A stretch of 64,000 nucleotides of DNA, from the NCBI GenBank assembly GCA_017893485.1, contig CM030364.1, forward strand, positions 251,694,731 to 251,758,730, in the 5' to 3' direction. The DNA comes from Hemerocallis citrina. Its lineage: Eukaryota; Streptophyta; Magnoliopsida; Asparagales; Asphodelaceae. A program made the position numbers and the translations under genes. The notes beneath the pieces are model-generated. The model did no database searches. It had not been told where the DNA came from and was given only the letters and a program-made list of their open reading frames with translations. Below are positions 1-11,244 of the stretch, one piece after another (the stretch's first letter is position 1; each line of letters begins with the position of its first letter).

Positions 1-1612
1 GAGAGCCTTAAATGCTCTCGGCTGTAGCTTTATTCATTTTTAAAAATACAAAACAAATATATGGGGCTAACGGGATTCGAACCAGCAACCCGTGAGACAC
101 CCGAACCCACTATAGCAATTAAGATCATCCCGACCACTTGATCTATAAGCTCAGGTTGTCATAGTTCAACTCGAACTCTAGTTAAATCAATCCTCTCTGT
201 TTAGTAAAACATTTTGATGTTCAAGAAGCTCTCATTGATTTTGCTTTTGCTAAAACTTGCTGTAAATTTCCAGATTACTTATCCCCCTAATAATATATCC
301 TCCAGTATATAAAAAATAATTTTTCCAATAATTAAACATATATTTTCCATACAATTTGGTTAAATCATAAGCAACTACTAACACATTTCTTTTTCGACAT
401 TTCTTATCAAATTTTGATTTCAATAATCTCTACATTAATAATCTGTTTTTAATCATTTCACAACCCACAAATTATATTTTTAGTCATTCATCACAATATT
501 GTCACACCAGGTCCATTTAAACATACAAAAACTACATTTGTCATCTACTAATTTTTGCTTATAGTTCTTGATGCTAATAATAAATTTTTCTTCAAACCAT
601 CCATAGCTATAATTAATTTACACACAATCTTAAATTAAATGATGGAAACTCATATAAGCCATTTATTAACATTCCAATCAGTTAATAAGTCATTTTTCCA
701 ATTAAAAGTGTACTCTTTATTAATCTTTTTCATGCATCATTATTTCAATTCAAATCTAGCATGCTTCCTAGTTAGAAATACGGAAAATCACCCACCTTAA
801 TTGGAGAGACTACAATTAGCAATACCTCCTAAACAAATGTCCTTGCCAAGAGAGCGATCCTCCTCCTCGTCGACGCGCACACAAGCTCCCAAAGATGCCA
901 AACCCAAGCCTCCCCTTGATGCCGGCCTCTCCTTGTTGATGCAAGCACAAACTCCCCACACAACTCTCAATCTTTTAACTCACTTGCTAAACTACTATTA
1001 ATGTATTTTAAACTATAGGTTTGGAGGAATAATTAGTACCAAATAACTAGGCTAGGGGGGGAGGGGTATTTATACTAAACATTTGGGTAAATGGAAGGCT
1101 AGGATTAAACTAGGAGTTAGAAACAAAAGGCTAGGATTCAAGGAGGAGTTACAATAACCAACCATGATCAAGTAACCACCACCCATGACTCCACTTGAAT
1201 TTTCTTTTCCCTCCAATGTCAAAACCGGCCTCACATGTGTGTATTTGTACGTGTACGTGCAATGCACGTGCATGCAACTTGTCTCCATTTAAAAAAAAAT
1301 TGTACATTACATTTTTAATAAAAATAATACTTAAAATATGTATTCTACATTACAAGTTGTATTTAAAATAAAAATAACTTATGGGCTTTGGTTTATGGCC
1401 CAAAATAGTAGTTTATAAAAAGAAGATAAATAAATTAAATTTGGGCTTAAAAAGAAAGGCTTAAGTTTATTTGAAAAAGACCTTTATATAAAAATAATTA
1501 AAGAGCAGATATATATATCATCATAAAATTTAGTACTACCAAAAATATTGCACGTGCACACTACGTGCAAAATAAATAATAAATTTTCATAAATGAAAAT
1601 CGGGGCATTACA
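1..1612 (-). repeat. 3' LTR of the gypsy element (partial)
   Basis: The right boundary is set by the terminal TTACA at 1608-1612 followed by a pyrimidine tract that is the element's polypurine tract on the minus strand. Positions 60-180 on the minus strand contain a tRNA-like T-arm block. Around 780-900 it shares the CCACCCACCTTAATTG block with the partner LTR (8450-8467). No host gene is visible in it. The LTR continues beyond position 1. Confidence 0.75.
62..180 (-). other. tRNA-like B-box module in LTR
   Basis: On the minus strand positions 105-80 read GCTGGTTCGAATCCCGT, an excellent RNA polymerase III B-box/T-arm with the complementary ACGGG/CCCGT stem. It lacks a complete acceptor stem and an intact A arm, so it is not a tRNA gene. 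Similar modules occur in three other LTRs of this family in the window, always on the sense strand of the element. Confidence 0.5.
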
Positions 1613-1718
1613 ACACTCCCTCCTTAGAATAGTTCCGTCCCCGGAACTACAGTCAAGAGCGAGAAACAAAACACTCACAACAAGCACAAGAAAAAAAACA
1701 CAAAATACAAAATACAAA

Positions 1719-3494
1719 TCAAGCAAAAAGCTCAGGAAAATCTTTCAACATCCTCTCCTCAGACTCCCAAGTAGTCTCTTCAACCAAATGGTTTCTCCAG
1801 ACTACCTTGACCATCGGTATCGTCTTATTCCTCAAGATTTTCTCTCGACGATCAACAATCTCGACAGGAGACTCGATGTAATTCAGATCTAACTGCAAAC
1901 CTTCCGGTACTTCAGGCTAATGATGACTCGGATCTGGAATATAACCTCTCAGCATAGACACATGAAAGACATTGTGCACCTGAGATAACTCTTCCGGTAA
2001 TTCAAGCCGGTAAGCAGTTTTCTCGATCCGTTTCAATATCTTGTACGGGCCTATAAACCTCGGGGCTAATTTCCCGCCTTTGCCAAATCGAACCACACCT
2101 TTACTGGGAGATACTTTCAGAAAGACGAAGTCACCGACCTCAAACTCAAGGTCCCTTCTCCGGTTGTCTGCATAGCTTTTCTGCCTGCTCTGAGCTTCTA
2201 CCAACATTTTCCTGATCAGATCAATCTTTTCAGAGATTTGCTGCACAAGCTCATGCCCAAACAATTTACGCTCCCCAACTTCAAACCAACAAACAGGTGT
2301 TCTGCACTTCCTGCCATACAGAGCTTCGTACGGCGCCATCCCAATACTGGTCTGAAAACTGTTGTTGTAGGCAAACTCTACCAAAGGTAAATGCCTTTCC
2401 CAACTGCCTCCAAAATCTAGTACACAACACCGAAGCATATCCTCAAGAATACGGTTGACTCTCTCGGTCTGCCCATCGGTCTGCGGATGAAAAGCAGTGC
2501 TGAAATCCGTCTTGGTACCCAAAGCTGTCTGAAGTCTCCTCCAGAAATGCGAAGTAAACCGCGCATCTCGATCAGACACAATAGTTGACGGAACACCATG
2601 AAGCCGGACGATCTCGCCAATATACAACTCAGCTAACTTGTCCATCGAAGCAGTGAGTTTCATCGCCAAAAAGTGAGCGGACTTGGTTAGTCGATCGACT
2701 ATAACCCAAATTACATCATTGCCTTTAGGACTCTTGGGCAATCCCGTAATAAAATCCATACTTATGGTATCCCACTTCCATTCCGGAATAGGTAACGGCT
2801 GTAATAGACCTCCGGGTCTCTGATTTTCGGCTTTGACTTGCTGACAAACCTCACACTTCGCCACAAATTCAGCCACATCCCGCTTCAAACCTGACCACCA
2901 GAAATGCGGTTTGATGTCTCTGTACATCTTAGTACTTACAGGATGTACCGACAAAAGAGTAGCATGCACCTCCTGAAGAATACTCTCTTTCAGGTCCGCC
3001 TGATTTGGAACGCACAGCCTCTCTCCAAACCACAGCACTCCATCCCTGATTTGAAATCCGGGCAACCTGCCAGCACCAACCTGCTCCTTCATCTCCAAAA
3101 TATCAGCATCAACCTCCTGACTTGTAATGATCCTTCCATTCAGTGTAGGCTGAAGCCTCAACTGAGCTAAAGATGCCCCCACTACTTGCAAGACAACTTC
3201 AATACCTGCTCGATCCAATTCCTCAATCAGATGCTTCTGAGTTGTAATCAAACTGGATAAACTGCTCTTGCGACTAAGTGCATCGGCAACAACATTAGCT
3301 TTCCCAGGATGATACTTGATCTCAGGTCGCATGTCCTCAAGCACTTCCAACCATCTCCGCTGCCTCAAATTCAGATCCTTCTGCTGATATATGTACTTCA
3401 AACTCTTGTGGTCCGTGTACATGTTCAATTTCTCACCGTACACGTGCTGCAGGCCTCTTGCCCATACTCCAATTGTTCCGCTTGACTTGCACAA
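1719..3494 (-). pseudogene. gypsy RNase H-integrase-chromodomain segment with one in-frame stop
   Basis: The translation begins inside RNase H (YTDHKSLKYIYQ near residues 26-37) and runs through the tether (YHPGKANVVADALSR). Next comes the integrase zinc-binding region (H..H..CEVCQQVK), then the integrase core with WDTISMDFITGLP, a second aspartate near SDRDARF and the catalytic glutamate in QTDGQTERVN. A GPY/F module follows (PRFIGPYKIL) and the segment ends HNVFHVSMLRGYIPDPSHH. A TAG codon at 1917-1919 then interrupts it. In the same frame the sequence continues with a chromodomain (VEIVDRREKIL, VKVVWRNHLVEETTWE) to a TGA at 1719-1721. Reading resumes cleanly after the TAG, so this is a single nonsense mutation. 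The product would be a nuclear integration complex protein targeted to chromatin. Confidence 0.9.
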
Positions 3495-4227
3495 CCTGGA
3501 ACCGGTTCATGTCAGACTCAGTTGCAGCAGCCCTTCTGACTAGCTTCTCAAACCTCCGAATGCCCAAAGGTATCATCCGGGACCTCAGACTTGGCCTCAA
3601 CCCTTGCTCAAATTTGCGTGCTTTCTTGGCTTCATCCTGTACCATTTCAGGCACGTACTCGGAGAGCTGGTTGAACTTAGTCTCATATTCCCGTACCGAC
3701 ATTCTGCCCTGCTGCAAGCTTAGAAATTCCATGGCCTTCTTTTACTGAACATCCAATGGAAAGTAGTGGCTCCTGAATTCATCAAGAAACTCCTCCCAAA
3801 AGAGTTTTACATTGCCCAGGGTCCTTTTTAGCGATTGCCACCAAACACCTACAACCTTTTCTAGTTGAATGATAGCTAATTTCACCATGCTGGCCTCTGG
3901 GATTTCTAGTACATCGAAGACTGTCTCGATCTGTCTGATCCAATTGTCAGCTGCGTCTGGATTGGCCTGTCCTTCAAATACAGGTGGCTTCATCCTCTTG
4001 AACGATTCAACCAACCTGATTGCCTCCGGAACATGCACTGCTGGCTCTGGTCCCCTATTTCTACCGATGTTTGCGGCGACAACATTTAGGGTTTGATAGA
4101 CTCGAGCCAGTTCAGTCTCTAGATCTAGCCCATTCTCACCGTTTTGCTCTTCGTCGTTCATGATCCTTTGTGCCATTTCTGAGTCATAAAATTTATCATT
4201 AATCATCATAGTTAACACAAATAACAT
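3433..4227 (-). pseudogene. gypsy gag with in-frame stop, joined to RNase H
   Basis: This encodes the capsid protein of the gypsy element. The N-terminal part (4227-3745) contains FKRMKPPVFEG, DNWIRQIETVFDVLE and the gag-core motif VWWQSLKR. A TAA at 3742-3744 interrupts it, and the same frame resumes with KKAMEFLSLQQGRMSVREYETKF, the second half of the retrotransposon gag domain. The zinc knuckle, protease and reverse transcriptase that should follow are missing. At about 3490 the gag sequence passes directly into RNase H sequence in another frame, the footprint of a large internal deletion. Residual gag coding overlaps the start of the RNase H reading frame by about 60 bases. Confidence 0.85.
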
Positions 4228-4316
4228 CGCTTCAACAAAATTTTATTCATTCTAAAATTTAAACTCTTTACATTCAGAAAGAAAATTTTTGCAATACATC
4301 CATTACAGAAAATATC

Positions 4317-4835
4317 CTAGATTCTACGGTTTCTCTTGGCTTCTCTGAACTCTACCCGTAGTTCTTGGATTTCCTTCCTCATGCCTTCGAAGCTCTGCTG
4401 TCGCTCTTCCTTGTCCCAGCGAGTGATGTGGTCCAACTTGGCGAAATGTCGATCATTCACGAGTCGGACCTTCTCAAGCTCGTACACTTAAAATCTCAAC
4501 TCCCGAATGTGCTCCTTGTCATGTGCCCGTTGTAACTCCAAGTGGTTAACTCTCCACTTTTGAGCGTCCAATTCCCGTCGAAGAGAAGCAACAATGTCAT
4601 TTGGGTTATCTGGAACGAGTCCTTCGTCTGGGGAGTCTTCGGGAAGATTAGGCGGAGGTGGAGTAATCTCCCTGGACTCGGAAAATTCTTCTTCTATCTC
4701 AAATGGTTCTTCATCTTCCTCCTCCTCTGGTTCTTCTTCTGGGTCCTCTTCTTCTTCTTCCATTGATTCTTCCTCTTTATCCTCAAAGTGGACAAACCAA
4801 GGCGCCTCATTCTGGGGATCATGCTGATTGGCCAT
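4317..4835 (-). pseudogene. extra acidic coiled-coil ORF between PBS and gag
   Basis: The ORF starts MANQHDPQNEAPW and has a long glutamate-rich stretch at about residues 20-50, a proline patch (PPPPNLPEDSP), then a charged helix with heptad-like spacing (SLRRELDAQKWRVNHLELQ). A TAA at 4488-4490 stops it. The same frame then continues for about 56 more codons with the same coiled-coil character (VYELEKVRLVNDRHF, RKEIQELRVEFREAKR) to a TAG at 4317-4319. It lies between the primer-binding site and gag, a position where standard chromoviruses carry no separate gene. I recognise no family. Its role is unknown; self-association or gag scaffolding is speculation. Confidence 0.6.
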
Positions 4836-4969
4836 CTTATAGGGAAAAGGAGGAGAAAAAAGTCATCTCATAGAGCAACACAAACATAAGTTTAAATCTC
4901 TATAAGTTGAAACTCACACTCTAGTGTCCATTCTAGGGTATCGTTCCTTATAAATTTGTACTACTTGTG

Positions 4970-4989
4970 AAGCTTGCTCTGATACTATC
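4970..4989 (-). other. primer-binding site (initiator tRNA-Met type)
   Basis: Directly inside the LTR end the minus strand reads AGTATCAGAGCAAGC, one base off the usual plant TGGTATCAGAGC site that pairs with the 3' end of initiator methionine tRNA. Its position next to the LTR end at 4990 fixes the element's orientation. Confidence 0.8.
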
Positions 4990-6524
4990 TGTAACGCCCT
5001 GAATTCCAAATAAGACCGAATTCAAGATTTCACAAGATCTTTACTTCACTTCGTACAATTTTACAAGGAATTTAAAACTTTTTAACAATACAGTTCATTA
5101 CACATTTGTTTACACAGCGGAAGAATAAAAGAAGTACAACAATGAAATAAAATACAACTTGTACAACTATAACAATGTAAATCATCCATTGCATCAAAAC
5201 ATCTTCATGGAAGAGTCCATTACCTGCATATCAAGCTGTGGGCACGTCAGTCACTTACAACTAACGAAAATGTTATATTCGGTTATCCTCCCTATACCGT
5301 ACATATAACGATCTCATTACTTTAACAAAACACAAGAAAATTGAATGAACAATAAAGTGTTAAATTGTGACTACGCTAAACATGTAAGTGTATGTCATGT
5401 CTTAATGCCTAATGCAGATATTTTATACTACGATGACACTAATGCACACTTATTTGGATTCTATGTATCCCATACTATATAGGTCTGAGGGCAAGCGCCT
5501 ACGTACTCCACAATAAAGGGTTCGATCCCTCGCCATGAAACTACCCAGTAATAAAGCAAGGTTTAGATCATTCCACGACTATGGATCTCAACCTCGCTGG
5601 CTATTATAACAGATCCCTCATCGTGCGAACCATCCCACAAGTGCCCCCTAGCCACGGTATACATATATACATTGGAGTATGGTAAATATCCGCCTGACTA
5701 CGCTAAGTCCCGGATTTAGAAAATATAAGTCCATCTCCCACTGAGCAACCACAGTCTGCCAACTGGGTCTATAGACACGGAGATCCACCACCGACTATAT
5801 AGAAGCACTCACTTACGTTTGCCCAAGTTTACTACATCTTCACTTATGTGCCTAATTATTTACTTCAAGACATGAATAAGTTTTCAAGCCTAGAATTAGT
5901 TTTACCTCCTATCGGACTTTATCAACAAATACGAGATAGCTCCATGGCCATATCTTAAGACATAATCTCAACTCTTTTCAATTTAATAGTGCCGGTACCC
6001 GAGGTCTCACTAACTCTAAATCACAAACTTTTTCATGTACAAGAAATCATGGGTACACATACCCTTTAATAAACATGTCTTAAACCTAGACATTTTCATC
6101 TTCAACTTATTCACAAATGATCAAAATCTTGTCTTAACACTTGTCTACAAAGTAATCATTTCTTAGTCTTGCCACTAATCATGATCTAGTTATTCATAGA
6201 AAATAATAATTCATTTCAAGTACACAATTTCATTACGTAAAATCTTATTTACAAATTCAAGCTCTTATGATGTCTCAATTTACTTCAAGATATTTCTTTA
6301 AAAAAATAAAAATGCAATCTCTTTGAGAGTAAACATTTCACAAAATAATATTTTACTTTTCTTCACCAAAGCAAGTTATATTCTCAAATTTCTATTTTTA
6401 TACTTCAAGAAAATTCTATACTATCTCTTAATAATTTTCATTTCATTTTATATTAATACTAAGATTTTATTCTATATTAAAAAAAGACCAATTCATGAGA
6501 AAATCCAAAAAAAATCAAACGAGA

Positions 6525-6615
6525 GGCCTGGGTTTCGAACCCAGGACCTGCGGCAGCACACAACCAGCGCCCAGACCCCGAACCCACCAGTCGCTAAGTC
6601 CATTTGGACTTTTGT
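6525..6615 (-). other. tRNA-like module 1 in LTR
   Basis: On the minus strand CCTGGGTTCGAAACCCAGG (6556-6538) forms a perfect T-arm-like hairpin with a B-box core GGTTCGAAACC. Upstream on the same strand lies CTTAGCGACTGGTGGGTTC. It resembles a decayed tRNA-derived insert and is not a functional tRNA. Confidence 0.5.
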
Positions 6616-6694
6616 CTTAATCCGAGAATAAAAACCCCTTATACATTCGGTATAGTCCGAAATTTTTATTGAAATGCAACCAAAATAAAATGTG

Positions 6695-6775
6695 ACTATC
6701 AAGTTTTGAACCCAAGATCTCTCAAACTAGTGTTCTGTTTTGCACTAGCTAACCAGTAAGTCTAAGTATGTTTTC
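6695..6775 (-). other. tRNA-like module 2 in LTR
   Basis: The minus strand reads ACTGGTTAGCTAGTGC, like an A box, followed about 35 bases later by CTTGGGTTCAAAACTTG, like a degenerate B box. It is homologous in layout to the module at 56030-56110 in the oppositely oriented solo LTR. Confidence 0.45.
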
Positions 6776-7425
6776 TATTTAAGAAATGTACAAATGTACT
6801 TTTGTTCATATTGTTCAAAAGTGATCCCTTTTTCAAAAAACTTGTTTATCCAAGACTCATTCTTTCTAATAAGTTGAAATAAAAAATTTCTTGACTGAGA
6901 TTGAAATTAAAACAGTAAAACAACAAATTTTAAAATTCATTAAAACTCCATTTCTACTTCTTTAAACAATTTTCTTTCTCATTTTTCACATAAACTTGTA
7001 TAAGACTTGAGTAGTGTTCATAAACTAGTTTATGTTCCTTTTTTTTACAAATTTCAATTTATAACAAAACTAGCATATCACTTATTCATGCAAATTTCAC
7101 AAAAGACTCTTTCATACAATAGTTTATATTTTCAATTATAACATGGCAAAATACACATATGTCAACATATCTCATCATACTAACTAAATTTCATTTTGTT
7201 TTCTTTCCTCTTTCTTATTTATCAAAGCATGATTTGAAATATAACTTTCTTCAACAAATTTTCATATACTCAACAAGTACAAAATTTGCAAACATACTAA
7301 CATGATTCATATTAAAAAAGAATCCTTCTTTTAATTAGCATGGTATCTACAATCACAACAAAAATCATCCTCATTCATAGCATGATACACTAGCATGAAT
7401 TTTATCTATATCTTTCTCATCAACA

Positions 7426-8389
7426 TCTATATAATAAAACACAAAGAAAGCTATCAGGTGGCTCTCCTTCAATCTCCAAAAAAATCAAAGGCCCAGATCT
7501 AATCTCACAAAAAATATTTTTTCCCCAAAAGTTTTTCTCCAAAACTATATAATAAAACACAAAGAAAGCTATCAGGTGGCTCTCCTTCAATCTCCAAAAA
7601 AATCAAAGGCCCAGATCTAATCTCACAAAACATATTTTTTCCCCAAAAGTTTTTCTCCAAAACTCAAATTCAAATCCCCCACCCAAAACATAGTGGAGAA
7701 AAAATAATAATTAAATAAATATAGGAGTTGTTTTGGGTGGGGGATTTGAATTTGAGTTTTGGAGAAAAACTTTTGGGGAAAAAATATGTTTTGTGAGAGA
7801 AAGCTATCAGGTGGCTCTCCTTCAATCTCCAAAAAAATCAAAGGCCCAGATCTAATCTCACAAAACATATTTTTTCCCCAAAAGTTTTTCTCCAAAACTC
7901 AAATTCAAATCCCCCACCCAAAACATAGTGGAGAAAAAATAATAATTAAATAAATATAGGAGTTGTTTTGGGTGGGGGATTTGAATTTGAGTTTTGGAGG
8001 AAAACTTTTGGGGGAAAAAATATGTTTTGTGAGATTAGATCTGGGCCTTTGATTTTTTTGGAGATTGAAGGAGAGCCACCTGATAGCTTTCTTTGTGTTT
8101 TATTATATAGATTATTTTTTCTCTCTCCCTCCCTCTTCTATTCAAAAAATTAAGAAAATAAAAAATTAAATAACAAAAAAAAATTTAAAATTTAAAAATT
8201 TTTAAAATAATTCAAAAAAAATCAAAAAAAATCATATAATATGTTTTTTGCTGGACCCCTAAAAGTTTCTCATATAATATGTTTGCTACTTCAATTAATT
8301 TGCTAGACCTCAAAAACTATTTTATATGAACAAACAAGGTGTACCGTTCCGAAAACGTGCCGTAGGCACGTGTCAACGGGCAAACCTAG
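7426..8389 (+). mobile_element. non-autonomous Helitron with repeated and inverted internal blocks
   Basis: The 5' end is TCTATATAATAAAACAC at 7426. The 3' end is a hairpin (CGTGCCGTAGGCACG) followed by CAACGGGCAAACCTAG ending at 8389, with host T after it, as expected for Helitron insertion between A/C and T. The 5' terminal block is repeated directly at 7545, its inner part again at 7796, and inverted copies occupy about 7727-7795 and 7965-8111. A short single-copy relative lies at 24690-25166. No protein is encoded, so it depends on a helicase supplied elsewhere. Confidence 0.75.
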
Positions 8390-9329
8390 TTAACTTATAT
8401 TACTCAATCATATTTTATAGCATGCATATTCTACAACTAGAAAGCATGAAACCACCCACCTTAATTGAAGATTGAGAATGAGAAAGATGGAACCAACGCC
8501 TAGCTCCTAGCAAGAACTCCTCCTCCTAGCAAGAGCTTCTCCTCCTAGCAATTTCTCCTCTCCTAGCAAGAATTTCTCCAATCACAAGAACTCTATTACT
8601 CTCTTTCTTTTTCTTTCTCTTATTTTGATATTGTTTTGGTGCAAAAGAGAAGGAGAAATGTGGGTTCTATTTATAGGATATTATTAGGGTCTAATTTGCA
8701 TAATTCTACACCTAATAACTCTCTCTTTTAATTCTTCCAACCTTTCATTTTCTTAACTCCTAAAACCTCCAACTCTTCATGCTCCCAACCTTTCAAAATC
8801 TCAACTCCCAAAACTCCAAACCTTTCCTCTCCCCCACTAGCCCAAACCGGTCAATCCCTAGGTGTAATCCGGCCATTCTCATATGTGTGCAAATGCACAC
8901 ATGCACACAAAATAAATATAATTTTCAATAGCTCAAATGTGTACCAAAAGTTATAACTTGTCATGTATTAGTCTAAGCTCAACTTAAATTAGGATTTCAT
9001 TAATGGGCTTGTCCCATGGGCTTTTATTTGAATTAACTAGTTTAATTATCCTAGTGGGCTTTCCCTTAAATTAATCTATTTCGCTAGGGATTATTCTTTA
9101 GGTCCATGGGTCAAAAGAAAGTTAATTAAAAACTTGTGCATGCTAAAAATAGATAATGAGAGTAACAAAATGAGAATTAAAATTTGCACGTGCATCATAC
9201 GTGCAAAATCAAAATTGCATTTTTTAATTTAAAATAAAATGTGGGGTGTTACAGAGATCATATTGGAAATTCGGAGCGCTACATACGTATCCCAAACGTA
9301 CACGTGAATAAGGGAGTGCAAGTACTTCG

Positions 9330-10430
9330 GTTGATGAACCAGGAGATGATAATGATGAACCTAGATGAAGCAAACGGGCTAGAACATCAAAGTCATTTGG
9401 TCCTGAGTTTATAACGGCCTTTCTGTTAGAGTATGAGCCTAGAACATTCAAGAAAGTCATGTCTACGCCTGATGCTCCTATGTGGAAAGAAGAAATTAAA
9501 GTGAAATAGACTCCATCATGCAAAATCATACATGGGAGTTGGTCGATTTGCCTTCTGGATGTAAAGCTCTAGGATGCAAATGGATTTTCAAATGGAAATT
9601 GAAACCAGATGGTTCAATAGAGAAACATAAGGCTAGACTTGTGGTACAAGAATTTATGCAAAAGGAATGTATGGACTTCTTTGATACTTATTCCCCGGTC
9701 AAGAGAATAATTTCCATAAGAATGTTGATAGCTATTGCAGCTCTACGCAATCTCAAAATACGTCAAATAGATGTCAAAACTGCCTTTCTAGTTGGGAATT
9801 TAGAAGAGCAAATATACATACTAAAACCTGAGGGTTATATAGTTCCTGGACAGGAAAACAGGGTGTGCAGACTTGTAAAATCCTTGTACAGATTGAAATA
9901 AGTTTCAAAGCAGTGACATGCAAAATTTGACAATGTTATGATGTCAAATAGTTTTAAAATAAATGAACGTGATAAGTGTATCTACATCAAAGATACTCCA
10001 AATGGATACATTCTTGTGTGTCTGTATGTAGATGACATGTTCATTATTGGTAGCAATAATGCATGTATCAAACAAACTAAGAAAATGCTTAGTGGTAAGT
10101 TTGATATGAAAGATTTGGGAGTTGGATGTCATACTAGGAATCAAAATTTTCAGGACGTCTGAGGGAATTACTTTGGCTCAAGCTCATTATGCGGAGAAGA
10201 TGCTTGAAAGATTCAAGAATTACTCCAATAGGACTGCCAAAAGTCCTGTGGACCCCAGTCTTCACTTGTCCAAAAATACGGGTGACAACATATCACAATT
10301 GGAATATGCATGTGTAATTGGTAGTCTGCAAAATAAAGTATATTGTTCATTTATAAACTTTGAACGTTATTTGTGTTTGATCTCATTAAAAAATAAAGCT
10401 GGATTAGTTGGAAATAGGCATGTTTAAGAT
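9330..10430 (+). pseudogene. copia reverse transcriptase, fragmented
   Basis: The reading starts in the linker before reverse transcriptase (TSKSFGPEF, FKKVMSTPDAPMW). It shifts frame near 9510, then continues through NHTWELVDLPSG, CKWIFKWKLKPDGS and RQIDVKTAFLVGNLEE. The catalytic motif CLYVDDMFIIGS at about 10018-10053 keeps both aspartates. Stops at 9898 and a frameshift near 10130 break it, and then LAQAHYAEKMLERF and SQLEYACVIGSLQ follow. RNase H proper is not recognisable. It is typical Ty1/copia Pol with multiple disabling changes and no sign of current function. Confidence 0.88.
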
Positions 10431-10661
10431 CACCTTGCATATATTTTCCATAATACGCATTCATACTCAATCTATGTAATTGAATATAGTATGGTGACCA
10501 TTAATGAGTCTTGTTACGAATATATGTAACGAAGGTTGCTTTGATTCCATGCTGATATAGTTGATGAACCAGATTGTAAGATATTTCAGAATAGATAGCT
10601 TCTAGTGCACACTTGAAACTATATAATTGTTTTAGGAAACATATGTAGCCCAAGTAGAGAT

Positions 10662-11008
10662 TGTTGGGATTTTTTGAGCTTGCATATTAATAACAATTAT
10701 ACTATGTGCTATCTAATTGGATATGACCATATATGTGATCTATTTAATTGGGCTCTAGAAATACCCTTGGGTATGTGTTATAATGTGTAGAAACTCATTA
10801 CTAATCAATTAGGGTTTATCCGAACATAGTTGGAATTAGTGTATAAGGCCCATCATATTAGGGTTGTAGTACCCAAATTTGATCCATCTCTGATCTCTCA
10901 GAAATGGATTCATGTATGATTTTTCAATAGGTTTTCTTGATAATTTAACATGAAGATCTTGAAATTCAAGAATTGGGATCTATGATTATTTAGAAATTAA
11001 ATCTAACA
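10662..11008 (+). repeat. 3' LTR of copia remnant
   Basis: A polypurine-like AAGTAGAGAT is followed by TGTTGGGATTTT at 10662, the usual copia LTR start. The inferred end is AAATCTAACA at 11008, giving about 347 bp. No partner LTR is in the window, so the right boundary is inferred from the TG...CA rule only. Confidence 0.6.
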
Positions 11009-11091
11009 GATTTTGCTCATCTGTATTTATTTATAGCTAGTCAGTAAAAAAATGTGTAAAAGAGATCTACAACATAACAACAAATAAAAAC

Positions 11092-11171
11092 CTCTTTAGC
11101 CAACCGAAAGTCTGCTAGCTTAACTGATCCATTTGCATGAAGAACCAATATGTTAGCACATTTGATATCCC
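11092..11171 (-). pseudogene. MEKK1-type MAPKKK exon fragment
   Basis: The minus strand reads DIKCANILVLHANGSVKLAD followed by FRLAKE. This is the catalytic loop and activation-segment start of plant MEKK1-like kinases, where HRD-I-K and DFG normally occur. A CAG acceptor lies directly upstream and a GT downstream, so one exon with its splice sites was preserved. The DFG glycine is arginine here (DFR) and no other kinase exon is found nearby, so this is a non-functional scrap, probably moved here by a transposon. Confidence 0.7.
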
Positions 11172-11244
11172 TGGAAATGAAGAGGATATAATTATTTGAT
11201 GAAAAAGAAGTCAATTATTTTTCTAAATGAGAACATTCTTTAGG

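Larger units (their letters stand above)
1..9253 (-). mobile_element. Ty3/gypsy chromodomain retrotransposon, degenerate, left LTR cut by window edge
   Basis: This is a minus-strand LTR element. Its order read on the minus strand is 5' LTR (9253-4990), primer-binding site, an extra acidic ORF, gag, RNase H, integrase, chromodomain, a purine-rich tract (about 1613-1626) and the 3' LTR (1612 to the window edge). The pol order and chromodomain are those of the Tekay/Del type of chromovirus. Protease and reverse transcriptase are missing and several in-frame stops are present, so it cannot move by itself. The two LTRs are clearly related at their ends (ending GGCATTACA or GGTGTTACA) but differ widely elsewhere, which suggests an old insertion. 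It sits in an older copia element whose 3' half continues at 9254. The left target duplication lies outside the window; the right copy would be GAGAT at 9254-9258. Confidence 0.88.
4990..9253 (-). repeat. 5' LTR of the gypsy element, with nested Helitron
   Basis: The LTR is bounded by TGTAACGCCC at 4990 and GGTGTTACA ending at 9253. A 964-bp Helitron occupies 7426-8389, leaving about 3.3 kb of true LTR. The first kilobase is closely similar to the solo LTR at 34744-37281 (shared blocks such as CTGTGGGCACGTCAGT and TTACGTTTGCCCAAG). It holds two tRNA-like modules and no host gene. Confidence 0.85.
9254..11008 (+). mobile_element. Ty1/copia retrotransposon remnant (3' part)
   Basis: This is the right-hand remainder of a copia element cut by the gypsy insertion at 9253. 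It holds a broken reverse-transcriptase region, lacks most of RNase H, and ends in a short LTR. The 5' half would lie left of the gypsy element, outside the window. Confidence 0.8.

Noticed and set aside
4542..4827. Plus-strand serine-rich frames
   Set aside because: Antisense shadows of the Glu-rich ORF on the minus strand.
6535..6560. Candidate true tRNA gene
   Set aside because: Only the T-arm/B box is convincing; no complete acceptor stem, D arm and anticodon arm could be folded.
7623..8153. Open frames on both strands with similar peptides
   Set aside because: They arise from inverted copies inside a non-coding Helitron.
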